Shown here one piece after another: positions 1 through 10,970 of a DNA stretch of 64,000 nucleotides. Under the pieces are notes generated by a model, which was given only the letters and a program-made list of their open reading frames with translations, was not told the DNA's origin and did no database searches. Every line of letters starts with the position of its first letter. The stretch's first letter is position 1. This DNA comes from Podocnemis expansa (lineage: Eukaryota > Chordata > Testudines > Podocnemididae), in assembly GCA_007922195.1 (NCBI GenBank), contig ML682005.1:23022514-23086513 (forward strand), written 5' to 3'. The position numbers were made by a program, and so were the translations under genes.

Positions 1-841
1 GCAGACACACCCACCTGAGTTCAGATTTAGTTAATGTGCTAAAAATCGCAGGGTAGCTTTGGCAACGTGGGCAGCAGGAGAGGCTAGCTGCCTCAAATGT
101 GTACGTAGTATCTCAAGTGAAATCATAATCAGGGATCTTACCCCTTGCGCCACCATGTCAGTCCTGCTATTTTTAGCACACTAACTCAGTCAGAGCTAGT
201 GCTGGTATGTCTATCTGAGCTGGACGTTACATCTCCAGCTTGATGTACCCCAAGGGGACTTTCCTCTGAGTGCCATGTTGGGATTCTTACAAGGAAATGC
301 CTGAGTTTCTTGGCAGTTTTTGGCTGCTGAAAACCTTTATTCTATTCTGTTCTGTTCCAAATACTATTGTGGTAATGTTAAAAACAAAAAAGGCATTTTA
401 ATAATTTTTGTTGTTGGCAAATAATACAATTTTCATGACTAATCAACTAAAATTAGTAAGTTCTAAATGTGCAGTTTGGGGAGAACTAACTGCAAGCTGC
501 AGTGCCAAATCAAATGTTAAAGCTGTGGACGGGGTTGGAGCTTGATGTGGATTTTTCTCCACCTTTTTTCTGATCCCTTGCATTCAAGTGTCCTACCATA
601 GTAACACTCATTATTGTAGAATCCCTCATTCTATGTATCATATACTCAGTAACTGACAAAATCCTATTCACTTCTCTTGAATATTTTGAAAGTGGTCAAG
701 TTAAATGAATCTTTCCTGAGCTGCAGAGCCCACAACGAAGGACCAGGGTCTTAGAAGGTCAAATTGTACAGAAAAAACACAGACATTGAGCTGCTGCAAA
801 TAATCCGTGCTGATTTCAATGTTAATTTGCTCCTTTTTCAG

Positions 842-1147
842 CTTCAAAAAGAAGTGAGCATACGAAGAGGTGACAGTGTCCTTTGTGATCAGAAGGAAAG
901 TAACCTTCATCCATTCTCAACCCAGGAAAACCTTCATGTGCTTCATTCAATGGGGCCAAGATCCTACTCTGATTCAGATGCCACGCAGTTTGATGATCGG
1001 TCGCTGTCAAAGCTGAAGGAAAGCGATAGGTGCACTGCCACAGAAAACCTCTTTCTCGATTCACTGTCTCTGGATTCTCCTGATGAATCTGATGAGCCTC
1101 AGCCTCAGAGACTGGAGAGGGAGAAGTACTTGACTTGCTTAACTGAA
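842..1147 (+). CDS. MTCL1: MTCL1 coding exon (internal), phase 0 to phase 0
   Basis: This is an internal exon of the microtubule crosslinking factor 1 gene; earlier exons lie outside the window. MTCL1 is a coiled-coil protein that crosslinks and stabilises microtubules and works with the polarity kinase PAR-1. The exon follows a pyrimidine-rich acceptor ending in AG at 840-841 and ends at a consensus donor (GAA|gtatgt). Its 102 codons read LQKEVSIRRGDSVLCDQ at the start, then a serine/aspartate-rich stretch (SYSDSDATQFDDRSLSKLKE) and end in LTCLTE. There is no fold visible; the region is acidic and probably disordered, lying between the coiled coils and the basic C-terminal part. It joins in frame to 5681-5712. 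The open frame continues past the donor to 1351, but that part lies in intron and a hAT element. Confidence 0.9.
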
Positions 1148-1187
1148 GTATGTTATCTACCTTCGTGTTTTCCATTGCACTCTAATC

Positions 1188-1552
1188 CAGAGGGGTGTCA
1201 AACTCATTTACTATGGCCGGCCAGATTTGACTTAAATGTACTTCAAGTGGGCTGCACGTACCGTAAATTGAAATACTGTGGCACGCTGGTAGAATCATGG
1301 AGTGCTGTGCATGCAAAACTGCACTGTGTGATACCTCTCTCTCTCCGTTAGTGAGAGTGTGTGGTCTTGCAAAATGCAATCGCCCATTCCCAGTGCTCCA
1401 TGATGTCACAAGACCTGACTCTCTCACAGAATTTCAGAGTGCTGGATGTGTGAGACCACTCTCTCTCTGCATTTGAGAGAGTGTATGGTCTCTGCAGAGT
1501 GCAGTCAGAGGTCAAATGGAAGACTGTTCAGGCCATTTCTTTCATACCCCTG
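1188..1552. mobile_element. hAT-type non-autonomous element (family AGGGGTGTCAAAC), intronic
   Basis: The 365-bp element begins CAGAGGGGTGTCAAAC and ends in CATACCCCTG. It is flanked by near-identical 8-bp duplications, ctctaatc (1180-1187) and ctctagtc (1553-1560). It has no transposase. It lies only 40 bp downstream of the MTCL1 donor at 1148. The interior contains runs of CTCTCTCT and inverted GTGTGGTCT motifs. A second copy of the family is at 41126-41507. Confidence 0.8.
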
Positions 1553-1560
1553 CTCTAGTC

Positions 1561-2416
1561 CGTTCAGCTGTCAGGCTGTGAGAGGGAAGGTTTATTACAG
1601 ATACTGCTTGCAGTAATTTGGTGGTCAGTTGGGTTTAAATTTTAACCTCACCCCTCTTTGTGAGCTAACTGGGTTGGTGTTTGTCAGTGGAGGTAACTGG
1701 TATTTAGGTCAGTCTACAGACAACAGGAGGTCTATAAGAATTTCCTGAGGAACGAATTGGAGAGTTAGAAATGGATCAATGTTTATTTTTGATTATGCTA
1801 GGGGTTACAAGATTTAAATCTCTCCCAGTTTTAAAAGGAGTAGGGGATCTTTTCTGACAGGTGCTCAAATAATTTTATTGTCAAAAACTGTAATGCTGAT
1901 GGCTTAGAAATGATATGAAGGAGGCCTAAGTAATGACTGATATTTAAAAGTCAGTTGCCCTGATACCTCAGCACAACATTTAAGGAGGTCCAGCATCCCA
2001 CAGCAAAGAGCAAAGATGAGGGAAATTATCAGGACATAGTCAGGGAATTCCTTTGAAGAGATTAGCAAAACACCAGTTGACATCAGTGGACACAGGATTT
2101 TACCCAAAGAGATTATCTTATAGCTGGCCAGGGTAACACATCCTTTCAGCCTCCACAGTTTCCATAAGAAACACTGGGATCTAGGCTAACACAAACCTGC
2201 ATGCAAAATTACATTTTATATTTATGAGAGCCAGGAAACTATCAGGTGCCACAACTGGATAGCTTAAATAACTGATTTGAACAAATACATTGAAACTTCA
2301 AAGCATTAAAATCTTGCTTCTTTGTTTCTTTTTATATACGAATTGATATCACAAATCAAATATGAAACAGATCTTTAAAAGATGGGTGATTCATCACTAT
2401 CTTCTAGAGTCTATAC
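1561..2416. other. MTCL1 intron, no recognisable feature
   Basis: AT-leaning intron sequence with no coding potential, RNA gene or repeat that I recognise. Confidence 0.6.
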
Positions 2417-2621
2417 CAGTGTTTCCCAACAAGTGCGCCACAGCACACAGGTGTGCCTTCAGGCCGGAGCTCATGTGCCACAGAATCTTTTGAAAAATCT
2501 ACAGAGTTCTGGATTGGCTCGTGAATATTCATGAGTTCATTTAGAGACTATACTGTGTTGTGCCTTAAAATAATTAAAGTAGTAAGGTGTGCCATGGCCA
2601 AGAAAAGGTTGGGAATCACTG
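2417..2621. mobile_element. hAT-type non-autonomous element (family CAGTGGTTCCCAAC)
   Basis: The 205-bp element begins CAGTGTTTCCCAAC and ends GTTGGGAATCACTG, which form terminal inverted repeats. Flanks are gtctatac and acctgtac, a decayed 8-bp duplication (5 of 8 match). Its interior (gaatattcatga, then aaggtgtgcc near the end) matches the element at 45883-47057, so both belong to one family. Confidence 0.75.
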
Positions 2622-2814
2622 ACCTGTACTGTTCGCTGTTTTCAAATTGCAGGTTTTTTGGCAGAGCACTTTCTGCATGCCTGAAAACTCAGATCTGTGC
2701 ACCGTAGGTCAGCCAGTGACATCTTAATACTGTTTTCAGCAAGTAACTGCTATTAACCATAGTTAATAATAGGTGAACAGAAACTTCCACATCTAAAATG
2801 CAGGCACATATACA

Positions 2815-3951
2815 CAGTGGTTAAAGTACAATTTGACGGGGCCCCGGACCCTCCTAATCCCTAGGCCCCCTTCCTGTATTGTCCGAGCCCCCTTCATGCA
2901 TGTGCGGGCCACAGCCCAGATAGGCATTTTTGAGCCCCACCAGCTCTTTCCTCACAAATGAAGCACAGCCTCAAATCCACATCACCCCAACCTTGTCCAC
3001 TAGTGCCCACATTAGACCCCTCCCTCGCCATGTCCTCCTCAGCTCCCATCCCCATTCGCTAAGCTCCCTGCCCCCAAGTCCCCACTCCAGCCCTCCTAAC
3101 CCCCCAAATTCCCCATCTTCACTTCACCACCTTCAGCCCCCAACTCCCTCCACACCTCCCCAGCCCCGTTCAGTCCCCCTTAATTCATTATTGTCTGGGA
3201 GGTATGTAGATACTATGCATGTGGGGACATAAAAGAATCTAGAAAGGCAGATGGGAACCAAAATAACCAGAAGCCTCATGGGTTGTATTTACCAGGAGGT
3301 TTTGAAGGCTGTGTTGCAGACTTAAAATGCACACAAACCAAACCAGAATTTCGATGATCTCTTTGTGATTTACCCATCGCTGCTTGTGCCCAAGTCACCC
3401 CAACCCCCTCCTTAACTCTGCTGCCTTGCCACTGGCTTCCCCACTCCCCTGAGTCACCCCAACCTCTTCCCTAACTCTCCTGCCCTGCTGCTAGCACTCC
3501 CTGCTCCCCCAGTCACTCCAACCCCCACTATAACCCCCCCAGAACAAATCAAATATGAATGTGTCCAGAGGAGTAGGGGCCTTCTTCATTCACTTACACT
3601 GGTGTCAAAGAATGGAGAATCAGGCCCACCTGGGGGCTCAGAACATGCTCAGGGTGGGAGATTTAAAAACTCCCAGGCCCAGCCTGGGGCGGCTCCATTC
3701 CTGCCAGAAGATGTTTTCCTGCCAGGTGGGGGCCACGGCTGTCGGCATTGTTCCTACTGGAGGCAATCAGTGGGGGCTGCACCCTTGCCCACCCGTGCAG
3801 CCTACAAGGAACATGGGAAGTAAGGGGGAGTGCACCAGAATGCTGCAGTCCACCCCATTCTTCTATCTTTAGGGGTCCTAGAACATTGGCCCCTAAAATT
3901 TGTAGGCCCTGGCACAGCATTCCAGGGCGTTCCCCCTTACTTTAACCCCTG
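2815..3951. mobile_element. GC-rich 1.1-kb hAT-type element (family CAGGGGTTAAAGTA)
   Basis: The left end is CAGTGGTTAAAGTACAATTT and the right end is TTACTTTAACCCCTG, which pair as terminal inverted repeats. The flanking 8-mers catataca (2807-2814) and cacataca (3952-3959) match 7 of 8. The interior is rich in C and poor in G on this strand and gives proline- and serine-rich open frames that are not genes. A sequence near 3545-3628 reappears inverted at 4740-4824. Related elements: 26689-27694 and fragments at 35351-35485 and inside 46354-46640. Confidence 0.75.
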
Positions 3952-5680
3952 CACATACAGGAGCTGCTCTTGCAATTCAGCCATTCTGGAAATGTGTGTT
4001 AGGCAAGTCAGACCATGAGTCCCCTATCTTACCTCACAAAGCTGTTTGGGTTCACCATGTCGCTTGAGTTGTTGTGTTTTAAGCTTGTGGAAAATGGTGC
4101 CAAGCCATCTGTTAAAAATTTTATAGGTATGCAAGATGTGATCTCAAGCCAGCAATTAAATTGTAGCTTAACAGAGAATCAGATTGGTTGGAAGAAACAG
4201 GAAGCAGGATAAATTATTTAGCAAACATGAAAATATTTCTCTGAAATTGTGTATGTGTGCACACATGCATGCACACAAACAGCTTTTAAGTTTCCTCAGT
4301 GGGAAAAAAAAGAAAAGAAAAAGAAACATAGCTATATCACTGTTGTTGTGGTGTTCCCTGTTTATTGACTCATTTCAGATGTGCTTAGATTACAAGTAAA
4401 AAGTTGGGTTTTTTTCTTCTGTTTCCAGTTTTGTAACTTTAGCATTAAGATTATGAAGATCTGCCCCCCCCCCATTTTCAAACATCCCAGACATTAATAG
4501 AGATTCTGCACATGAAATTAGGCCATCAGTGACTTTTGTACAGCCTTCCTGTCTTCAAATTACGCTTTAGTGAAACCTGTACAAACTCATTTTCTTCAAC
4601 AAGTTTCCTCAAGCGTAACTGATGGGAGCTTAATAAACCAGTTCATGCAGGAAAAAAATATTGACTCCATATGTCTCTCACACTCTTTTAGCTGTATTGT
4701 CTGCATTACCAACAGCAGTAAAACTCAGTAAAAAATGTAGGGCCTGATTCTCCATTCCAGGGTAAGTGAATGAAGAAGTAGGCCCCTACTCCTCTGGACA
4801 TATTCAGATTTGATTTGTTGCATCAAATGGTGCTGTTTTTGCCTACTCACTTCTATAAGTAGAACTGTACTTGAAAAAGTCCTTGTTTTCATGGGGTCAT
4901 ATTAAAACCATTAATACTAAAAGTAGTTCATTTTTTTAATTAGGCTTGTATACTTTTCTTACCTAACTTTTATTTTGTATAATATTAGTAATATAAATAG
5001 TTAAAACTGTACTTCGAAACCAACTGTGCCGGAAAAATATGAGTTTAAAAAAGCATTGTCACAAGGGAATAATTGCTGGAACAGTATCTTAATGCTGTGA
5101 GCTAGCTGTAGATATTTCCCATATGAAACGAGTAATAGTCTTTGCACATATTTAATATAAGTAATTTAATGAGTTTCAACTGGTGCCATTCATTGGTACC
5201 TAGAGAATTTATAATGAAATCTTATGGCAAAGGACTACATTTTTATCTCTTATGTCAGCCCAGCTAGGTCTCAAATATAAAACAGATAATATCCGAAGAA
5301 CAAATTCACTCATGCAAATATGATCCAGAAGTTTAATGTGTACATGCAGAGAAAGGTCATTTAAAGCTTACTGTTCTTTGTAGTCACTTGGACTATGACA
5401 ATTCAAAAATGCTCTAGATTTGGGGCATAATCTCCGTGATATGAGTGATCCCATTGATTCTACAGGGCATGATAGCATTCATACATGTATATCCATACAT
5501 ACCCCTTACAAATACCCCCCATGCAGGAAGAAATCAGTCACTTTGAAAAGGTTTCCAAGAACTAGTGGAACTACACAGAGACAAATGAAAAAAATACTCC
5601 TCATGTGGCAAAACACTGGTATTATGTGCCATGTAAAGGTTCAGAAATAACTGGGGCTGGTTGGTTTGTTTGTTTTCCAG
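3952..5680. other. MTCL1 intron, mostly without recognisable features
   Basis: This intron stretch holds the inverted copy at 4740-4824 of a short repeat (see 3545-3628), a short C run near 4464, and nothing else that I recognise. It ends in the pyrimidine-rich acceptor tgttttccag. Confidence 0.6.
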
Positions 5681-5712
5681 GAAGAAGAAACGCACAAAGG
5701 AAATCTTCAGAG
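5681..5712 (+). CDS. MTCL1: MTCL1 32-nt micro-sized coding exon, phase 0 to phase 2
   Basis: This very short exon lies between acceptor tgttttccag (ending 5680) and donor gtgagt (5713-5718). It encodes EEETHKGNLQ plus the first two bases of an arginine codon. Spliced to 7044 the codon completes as AGG and the protein reads on as [17 protein letters not shown], which is characteristic of MTCL1. The phases of the exons on both sides fit (0 upstream, 2 downstream), which is why a 32-nt block can be called with confidence even though it is far below the length of a normal open frame. Confidence 0.9.
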
Positions 5713-5887
5713 GTGAGTAAATCTGACGGGAAATACAACCAACTTCCAGAAGGATTTTGGGCTCTGCCATGTCTTTGCCACAAACCCTAAACAAAATAGT
5801 ATGTAGATCAGAAGCAGGTGAATGGATATACCCAAAGACTGATTTGTCTCAGTATAGTCCTTCTCTTCTTTGACTAAATTATTTGGT

Positions 5888-6068
5888 AAAAAAAACAACA
5901 ACCAGTTGTGTGGCACTTTAAGACTAACAGATTTATTTTTTGCATGAGCTTTCGTGGGAGAAGATCCCACTTCCTCAGATGCTTCGAAGATGGGTGAACT
6001 TACAGAAAGGAATGAAACTAGATGCAAGGGGGTGTAAAACATAGGATCAGGTCATAAAGTAATCAAAT
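5888..6068 (-). mobile_element. Penelope-like element tail fragment
   Basis: Read on the - strand, this matches the 3' tail of the Penelope-like copies at 42400-42592 and 47700-47922. Shared parts are the motif gaagtgggat, cccacgaaagctcatgc, aataaatctgttagtctt and the upstream gtaagttc/cctgatcc region. It is a 5'-truncated copy within the intron of MTCL1. Confidence 0.8.
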
Positions 6069-6494
6069 TAAACCTTAATGTAAGTAGATCTACCTCTGAA
6101 GTTAACGGAGCTGCAGCTTACACCAGTTTTGAATCTGGCCCCAGTCTTGATTAAAAATTTACAATAATTTTTTTAAAATCACTATCACATTCCTCTATAA
6201 ACATCATCGCTTTTTATTTTTAAATCCCAGGTGGCTCATATAGCTTGTCTGCTCCTTGGGATGCACAGCTAATTATCATTTTTACATTTTTATATAGTCT
6301 TTTATCTAGAAAGATTCCAATGCTTTATGATATTTCTTACAATCAAGCAATAGGAAGATTCAGTTAGATGCTTTAAATTGTATAAACTAGCAAACATTAT
6401 GGAAGCCCAAGAATTCTTAGAAATTTCTCATAGTTTCAGTAACCATTCATATTAACTTTCGTAAGTTGTGACATAAACTGAACTCACCAAACTA

Positions 6495-6558
6495 CAGTAG
6501 AACCTCAGTTCCAAACACCTCAATCAGTTCTGATGTTCGTAACTCTGAGGTTCTACTG
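6495..6558. mobile_element. Tigger/mariner-like miniature element
   Basis: A 64-bp palindromic unit with ends CAGTAGAACCTCAG and CTGAGGTTCTACTG. TA precedes the left end, as expected for Tc1/mariner; the right flank is TC, so the duplication is decayed. The TIR resembles Tigger-like elements by recollection. Confidence 0.7.
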
Positions 6559-7043
6559 TCATTAAATACAACAGCCTCCAGGCCTGATCCTGCAAGGTGC
6601 CAAGCACCCGCTGTGAAGTGTTTGCAGCCTCAGCTGCCTGTGAGGATTCAGTAGCTTCCCTGAAAGTTGAGGGCACTGAGCTCTTGTCTTTATACTTCTC
6701 TGCTGTTCACAGCCTTAAAAAATGTGTCTTGGTATTATACAGATAAATTTTAAAATTTTCATGGACAATGTTCTGTTCTAAAGCTGCATATTTTAAACCA
6801 AACAGTATTTTACCAAGCAGTAATTCTTGAGAAGACATTAGAAACATGAATGAACTATTACTTTTAATGACTGACTGGGCATGTTTGCAAAATGCAGAAA
6901 TTCAAAAAGCAATAAAGGGAACTTAGGAAAACCTTTTCTTCTGTGTGTTGATTATATGGATTAATTTTCCCTCCGTCTTAAAGCAGAAAAATTTCTGTAA
7001 GGGTTTGCAATATTTAATTCATGTTTTGGTTTTATTTCTTCAG

Positions 7044-8604
7044 GGCAGTGTCTGTTTCCTCCATGTCAGAATTCCAGCGTTTGATGGATATTTCTCCATT
7101 CCTCCCTGAAAAGACTTTGCCTTCATCCAGCAGCAAGGATGATATAACACCACCTCTGTCCCCTGATGATCTGAAGTACATTGAAGAGTTCAACAAAAAC
7201 TGGGATTATAGTAACGCCAGGAACCATAGCGGGGCTACAGAAAAGCCTGCAGAAACCTGGACAGAAAGGACAGAGATTGGGAAAGTAGGAAGTGATTCAG
7301 CTTCACATCCATTCCAAGCATCATCATGGTACCTCACCACCAGCGTCACTATGACAACCAATACCATGACTAGCCCAGAGCACTGCCAGAAGCAGCCACT
7401 GAGGAGTCACGTTGTAACAGAAAAAATGGGGGTCAAAGTCTTTCACAGTCCACCAGTTGTCCGTAGGTTTGATAACTCAGTGATAGCTAGCAATGGAGGG
7501 AAAAAACAGGCTGAGCCAGACTTTTTGTTTTCTGTGACCAAAGCTAAAGGGAATGTGGGTGAGACAAAAGGTGCTTCCTCAGATGTGTTTGGGAGATGGT
7601 CTTGTGATCTCCCCAAACACCATAAAGATTTTCTGGAGAGTGGTCTTCATCCTATTGAGCGTCCTGTTTGCACTACTGTGGGTTTTGCCTCATCTTTGCA
7701 GAGCCTGGAGCTGTCCAAAAACATGAGTGATGATATGAAGGAGGTAGCTTACTCTGTCAGAAATGCAATACGTTCTAACTCTAATTCGGCAGAGCCTCAG
7801 TTTAAGGACACTGCTTGTCAAACCAATGGTGTAAGAACTACAGGGACACAAACCACACAGACGATCAGTGTTGGCTTGCAGACAGAAACCTTACGCAGCA
7901 TCACCAGCAGTCCACACAAGTGTCTGACACCAAAGGGAGGCTCCACACCAATCTCATCACCATCAAGAAGTTTAAGGAGCAGACAGGTGGCCCCTGCAAT
8001 TGAAAAGGTTCAGGCCAAGTTTGAACGCACATGCTGTTCTCCCAAATATGGTTCTCCAAAATTACAAAGGAAAATCCTTCCAAAAACAGAGCAGCCAAAT
8101 AATCGTACTTTACCGGGTACACCTCAGAAAGGATTCAGCGAGTCTGCTTGGGCTAGATCAACCACTACAAGGGAGAGCCCAGTTCATACCACTATCAATG
8201 ATGGCCTTTCCAGTTTGTTCAATATTATTGACCATACGCCTGTTATGCAAGAGCCCTTTCAAAAATGCACCAGGTCTAGTAGCCGATCTAGGTCAGCAGA
8301 ACCCAGATCAGAACTGGGGCCCGTGCATGATATGTATACAAGTGCCCGTGGCCGGTCACCCAGTCCTCACCATTTGGGAGCAGAGATAGAAAAGGAAGAG
8401 GGGTCTGAGGTGACAAGTATCAGGCAGGACTTATCTGCTCCTCCGGGGTATGCGCTTACAGAAAATGCTGCCAGGATCTTGAATAAGAAACTTCTGGAGC
8501 ATGCCTTAAAGGAAGAGAGAAGGCTAGCTTCACACAGCCCACCAAGTCTTAGCAATGACAACAGCCCAGGAGAAACAGTCAAAGTAGAACCAGGGTCCAT
8601 TGAG
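7044..8604 (+). CDS. MTCL1: MTCL1 large C-terminal coding exon with microtubule-binding region
   Basis: This 1,561-nt exon holds most of the MTCL1 C-terminal region. The acceptor is at 7042-7043 and the donor gtaata follows 8604 (ATT GAG|gtaata). It starts by completing an arginine codon and continues [20 protein letters not shown], then [14 protein letters not shown] middle part has a pair of TQT repeats ([17 protein letters not shown]). The basic stretch [20 protein letters not shown] and [12 protein letters not shown], plus [10 protein letters not shown], fit the lysine/arginine-rich microtubule-binding region known in this family. Further conserved blocks are [29 protein letters not shown] and [20 protein letters not shown]. 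The paralogue MTCL2/SOGA1 differs clearly in this part (its start reads [16 protein letters not shown]), so MTCL1 is the better call. The frame is fully open. Reading past the donor would add only VISFFFLP, which I regard as intron. Confidence 0.95.
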
Positions 8605-9539
8605 GTAATAAGTTTTTTTTTCCTTCCATAATTAATCTTTTTTCTTTCAGGAATTGTTATTAGTTCTTTTAGTAATTATTATAAGTAATTAATTTTTTAT
8701 TTTATTTGTATTGCAGTATCCCCTGGAAGCCTCAGTTACAGACCTATTGCACTAGGCACTGTGCAAATGTAATAAAAACATGGTCCGTACCCTACAAAGT
8801 TTACAATTGAATTAGATTATGTCTTAAATATTACTAAGTAAAAATATGCTTTAAAGAATAAAGCTGACCTACGTTAGTGGCTCTCCCACTAGTGGACAAG
8901 AGTTTTCTTAGGGGTAAGAGTTTTTCCTGTCACACTGGAAAGTACTAGTGTGATAGGCATGGTGGGTTTTGAAGGAATTTTAATGCTATCTTGGAAGAGC
9001 AGGTAATAAAATTTCTGTTCAAGAACAGGTAATTTGTTTTTAACAAGATAGATGAAGGGAATAGTGCATAAATTTGATTTCCCTCCCTGTCCTTCCCACA
9101 AGAGTGACTTTACTGTAACTTTTGTGGATATTGCTGAATAAACTTGGCTCTTCTATGTAGGTTAAATGTGTATGTGTAAGTCATTAAATGAAACAAAGCT
9201 TGGAAATTTACTACTGCAGCCTTACAAAATTATCATGAAAATCAACCGGTCAAGGCACAAACCTACCGTGACAGTGAAGAAATATTTACTGGTATTTTAC
9301 TCAGCTGTCTAAAAAAATATATATTCATAATATATCTCAGCAGGTATGAATAAACATCCTTGGTCAGGATCTCCAGCTACAGCCAACGGGAGTGTACAAC
9401 ACAAACTGGGGTGATGTGCAAAGACAGATTAAAGCTCAATTATTAACTTTTATGTAACATTCTGTTCTAGGTTAAGATTTATGGAAAAAAGCATGGCAAG
9501 ATAATGCTTATAATGTTTCAATACCCCTGTGGGTACCCT
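8605..9539. other. MTCL1 intron with a weak ancient SINE/LINE-tail trace
   Basis: At about 8735-8815 the pattern gcactaggcactgtgcaaat followed by a 'tggtccgtaccctac' type stretch resembles tails of ancient amniote interspersed repeats. Identity is low and the family is uncertain. The rest shows nothing. Confidence 0.35.
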
Positions 9540-10970
9540 TAACCCTTGCCAGTTTGGGTTCTAACCTGGGTAAGGCACTGTCATGTTGGTCAGGGGTTTT
9601 GTCTTGGTGTTGGAGAATTGCCAGTGGTCAAGATCCTCTGCCTCACTCTAGCTCCTTTTTATCACCCCAGTAGCCAGTGCTCTTCCATATTCCAGAGAAT
9701 GCTACCTGCTGGAACATCCTCTTGGGATCATAGGTGGCTGGGTGCAATTTAGAGATGCTCTGTGTCTGGTCAAAGTGCAGAGATCTGAACCAGTGGCTGC
9801 ACTGGCCCATGGCCAGCCCCAGGATTAAGGAGTTGAAGAAGTGGTATGATGTTCAGGTGGACTGAAGGATCTGTTCCCAGCCCTCCATGATGCTACTAGT
9901 AGATTTCTCAGGTGCCTTCTACACAACGGATCATGAGGTGGTGTTGACATTGCTGCTGTGACTGGTGGCTGCTGCCCATAGGGGACCTCATTTCTTCTGT
10001 TAGAGAGTTCCATCAATGTGTATTAGCTATGCTGCCCCAAGGGTTTCTCTCTTGGGTTACCTCAGGGATCTGTGCTGTCATCTCTCTTATTCAATGTGTA
10101 CATGAGACCATTAGCAGAGTGAGTGAGGTGATACTAGCTTGAAGTGTTTTCAAGTTGCAAATGACATGCAGTTCTATACCTTCATCTTGTCCACTGTTAG
10201 AGTGTGTGTGGTTGAGTGCCTTCTTCCGTGTCTGTGTGAGGCCGAGGTATGAATGAGAATTAGCTGGCCAAGATTCAGTCTGGATAAAATAAGATTACAG
10301 TGGGAATCAACCAGAGAATTTAACTGAAATTTAGTTACCCTCCTTACCCCTGCCTTATTATGGCTGTTTGTCTGTCTTCATCCACAAAATTCTCGGGTTG
10401 GGGTCCAGTTAAATTCCCAGCTATGTCAAATGGCAGCAATGCAAGGACAGCTTTTCTCCACAGTGCTGTGGTCAGAGGGTTATGACCTTTCCTCTCAGAT
10501 TTGGATTTGGCTGCCATGATTGTTGCCTCTAGCTAGGACTGCTGAAACATGCTGTACATGAGCCACAGCCATTTGGAAGTGGTAAATGGTGCAGAATGTA
10601 GTGGCCCCTTTGTTTGGTGGAGGCTCTCACCATGCACATGTGATGCCAGTGCTCTGGGATTTGCACTGTTTCTTGGTTCCTATATGAAGTTTAAGGTGCT
10701 GATGTTGACCTGTTAAAACCCTCAATGGCTTGGGTCTTACCTGCCTGAAAAACTGTGCCCTTGTCTTCTTTTGTCTCTTTGAGATCAATTAAGCTAGAGG
10801 TCCCTTTGGTGTACAAAAGAAGGAGCAGGTAGCAGGGCATTCACATCCAGGGCCCCTTTACTTTTGGAATTCACCCCTCGGCATGGCTCCAGATAGCACC
10901 ATTTTGTTGACTTTCAGGGCATGCTGTAATGCCCATTCTTGTAGATTTTTAGGAAAGGATGAGGGAGATT
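9540..10970 (+). mobile_element. Decayed L2-type LINE reverse transcriptase remnant
   Basis: Pieces of a non-LTR reverse transcriptase survive on the + strand. Near 9885 the frame reads LLVDFSGAFYTTDHEV, the A motif region of L2-like LINEs (expected LLVDLSAAFDTVDH). Near 10045-10110 it reads GLPQGSVLSS and LFNVYMRP, the B motif. The stretch 10580-10745 keeps the order of an L2 3' coding end (mutated 'qmvQNAAARL' and 'vlmtYKALHGLG' equivalents). Frameshifts and stops interrupt it throughout, so it is an old, inactive copy inside the MTCL1 intron. Confidence 0.75.

Noticed and set aside
2930..3232. 100-codon proline/serine-rich frame
   Set aside because: Inside the hAT element at 2815-3951 in an intron.
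8605..8631. Read-through extension VISFFFLP of the large MTCL1 exon
   Set aside because: A consensus donor sits at 8605 and two better continuations exist at 13758 and 17023.
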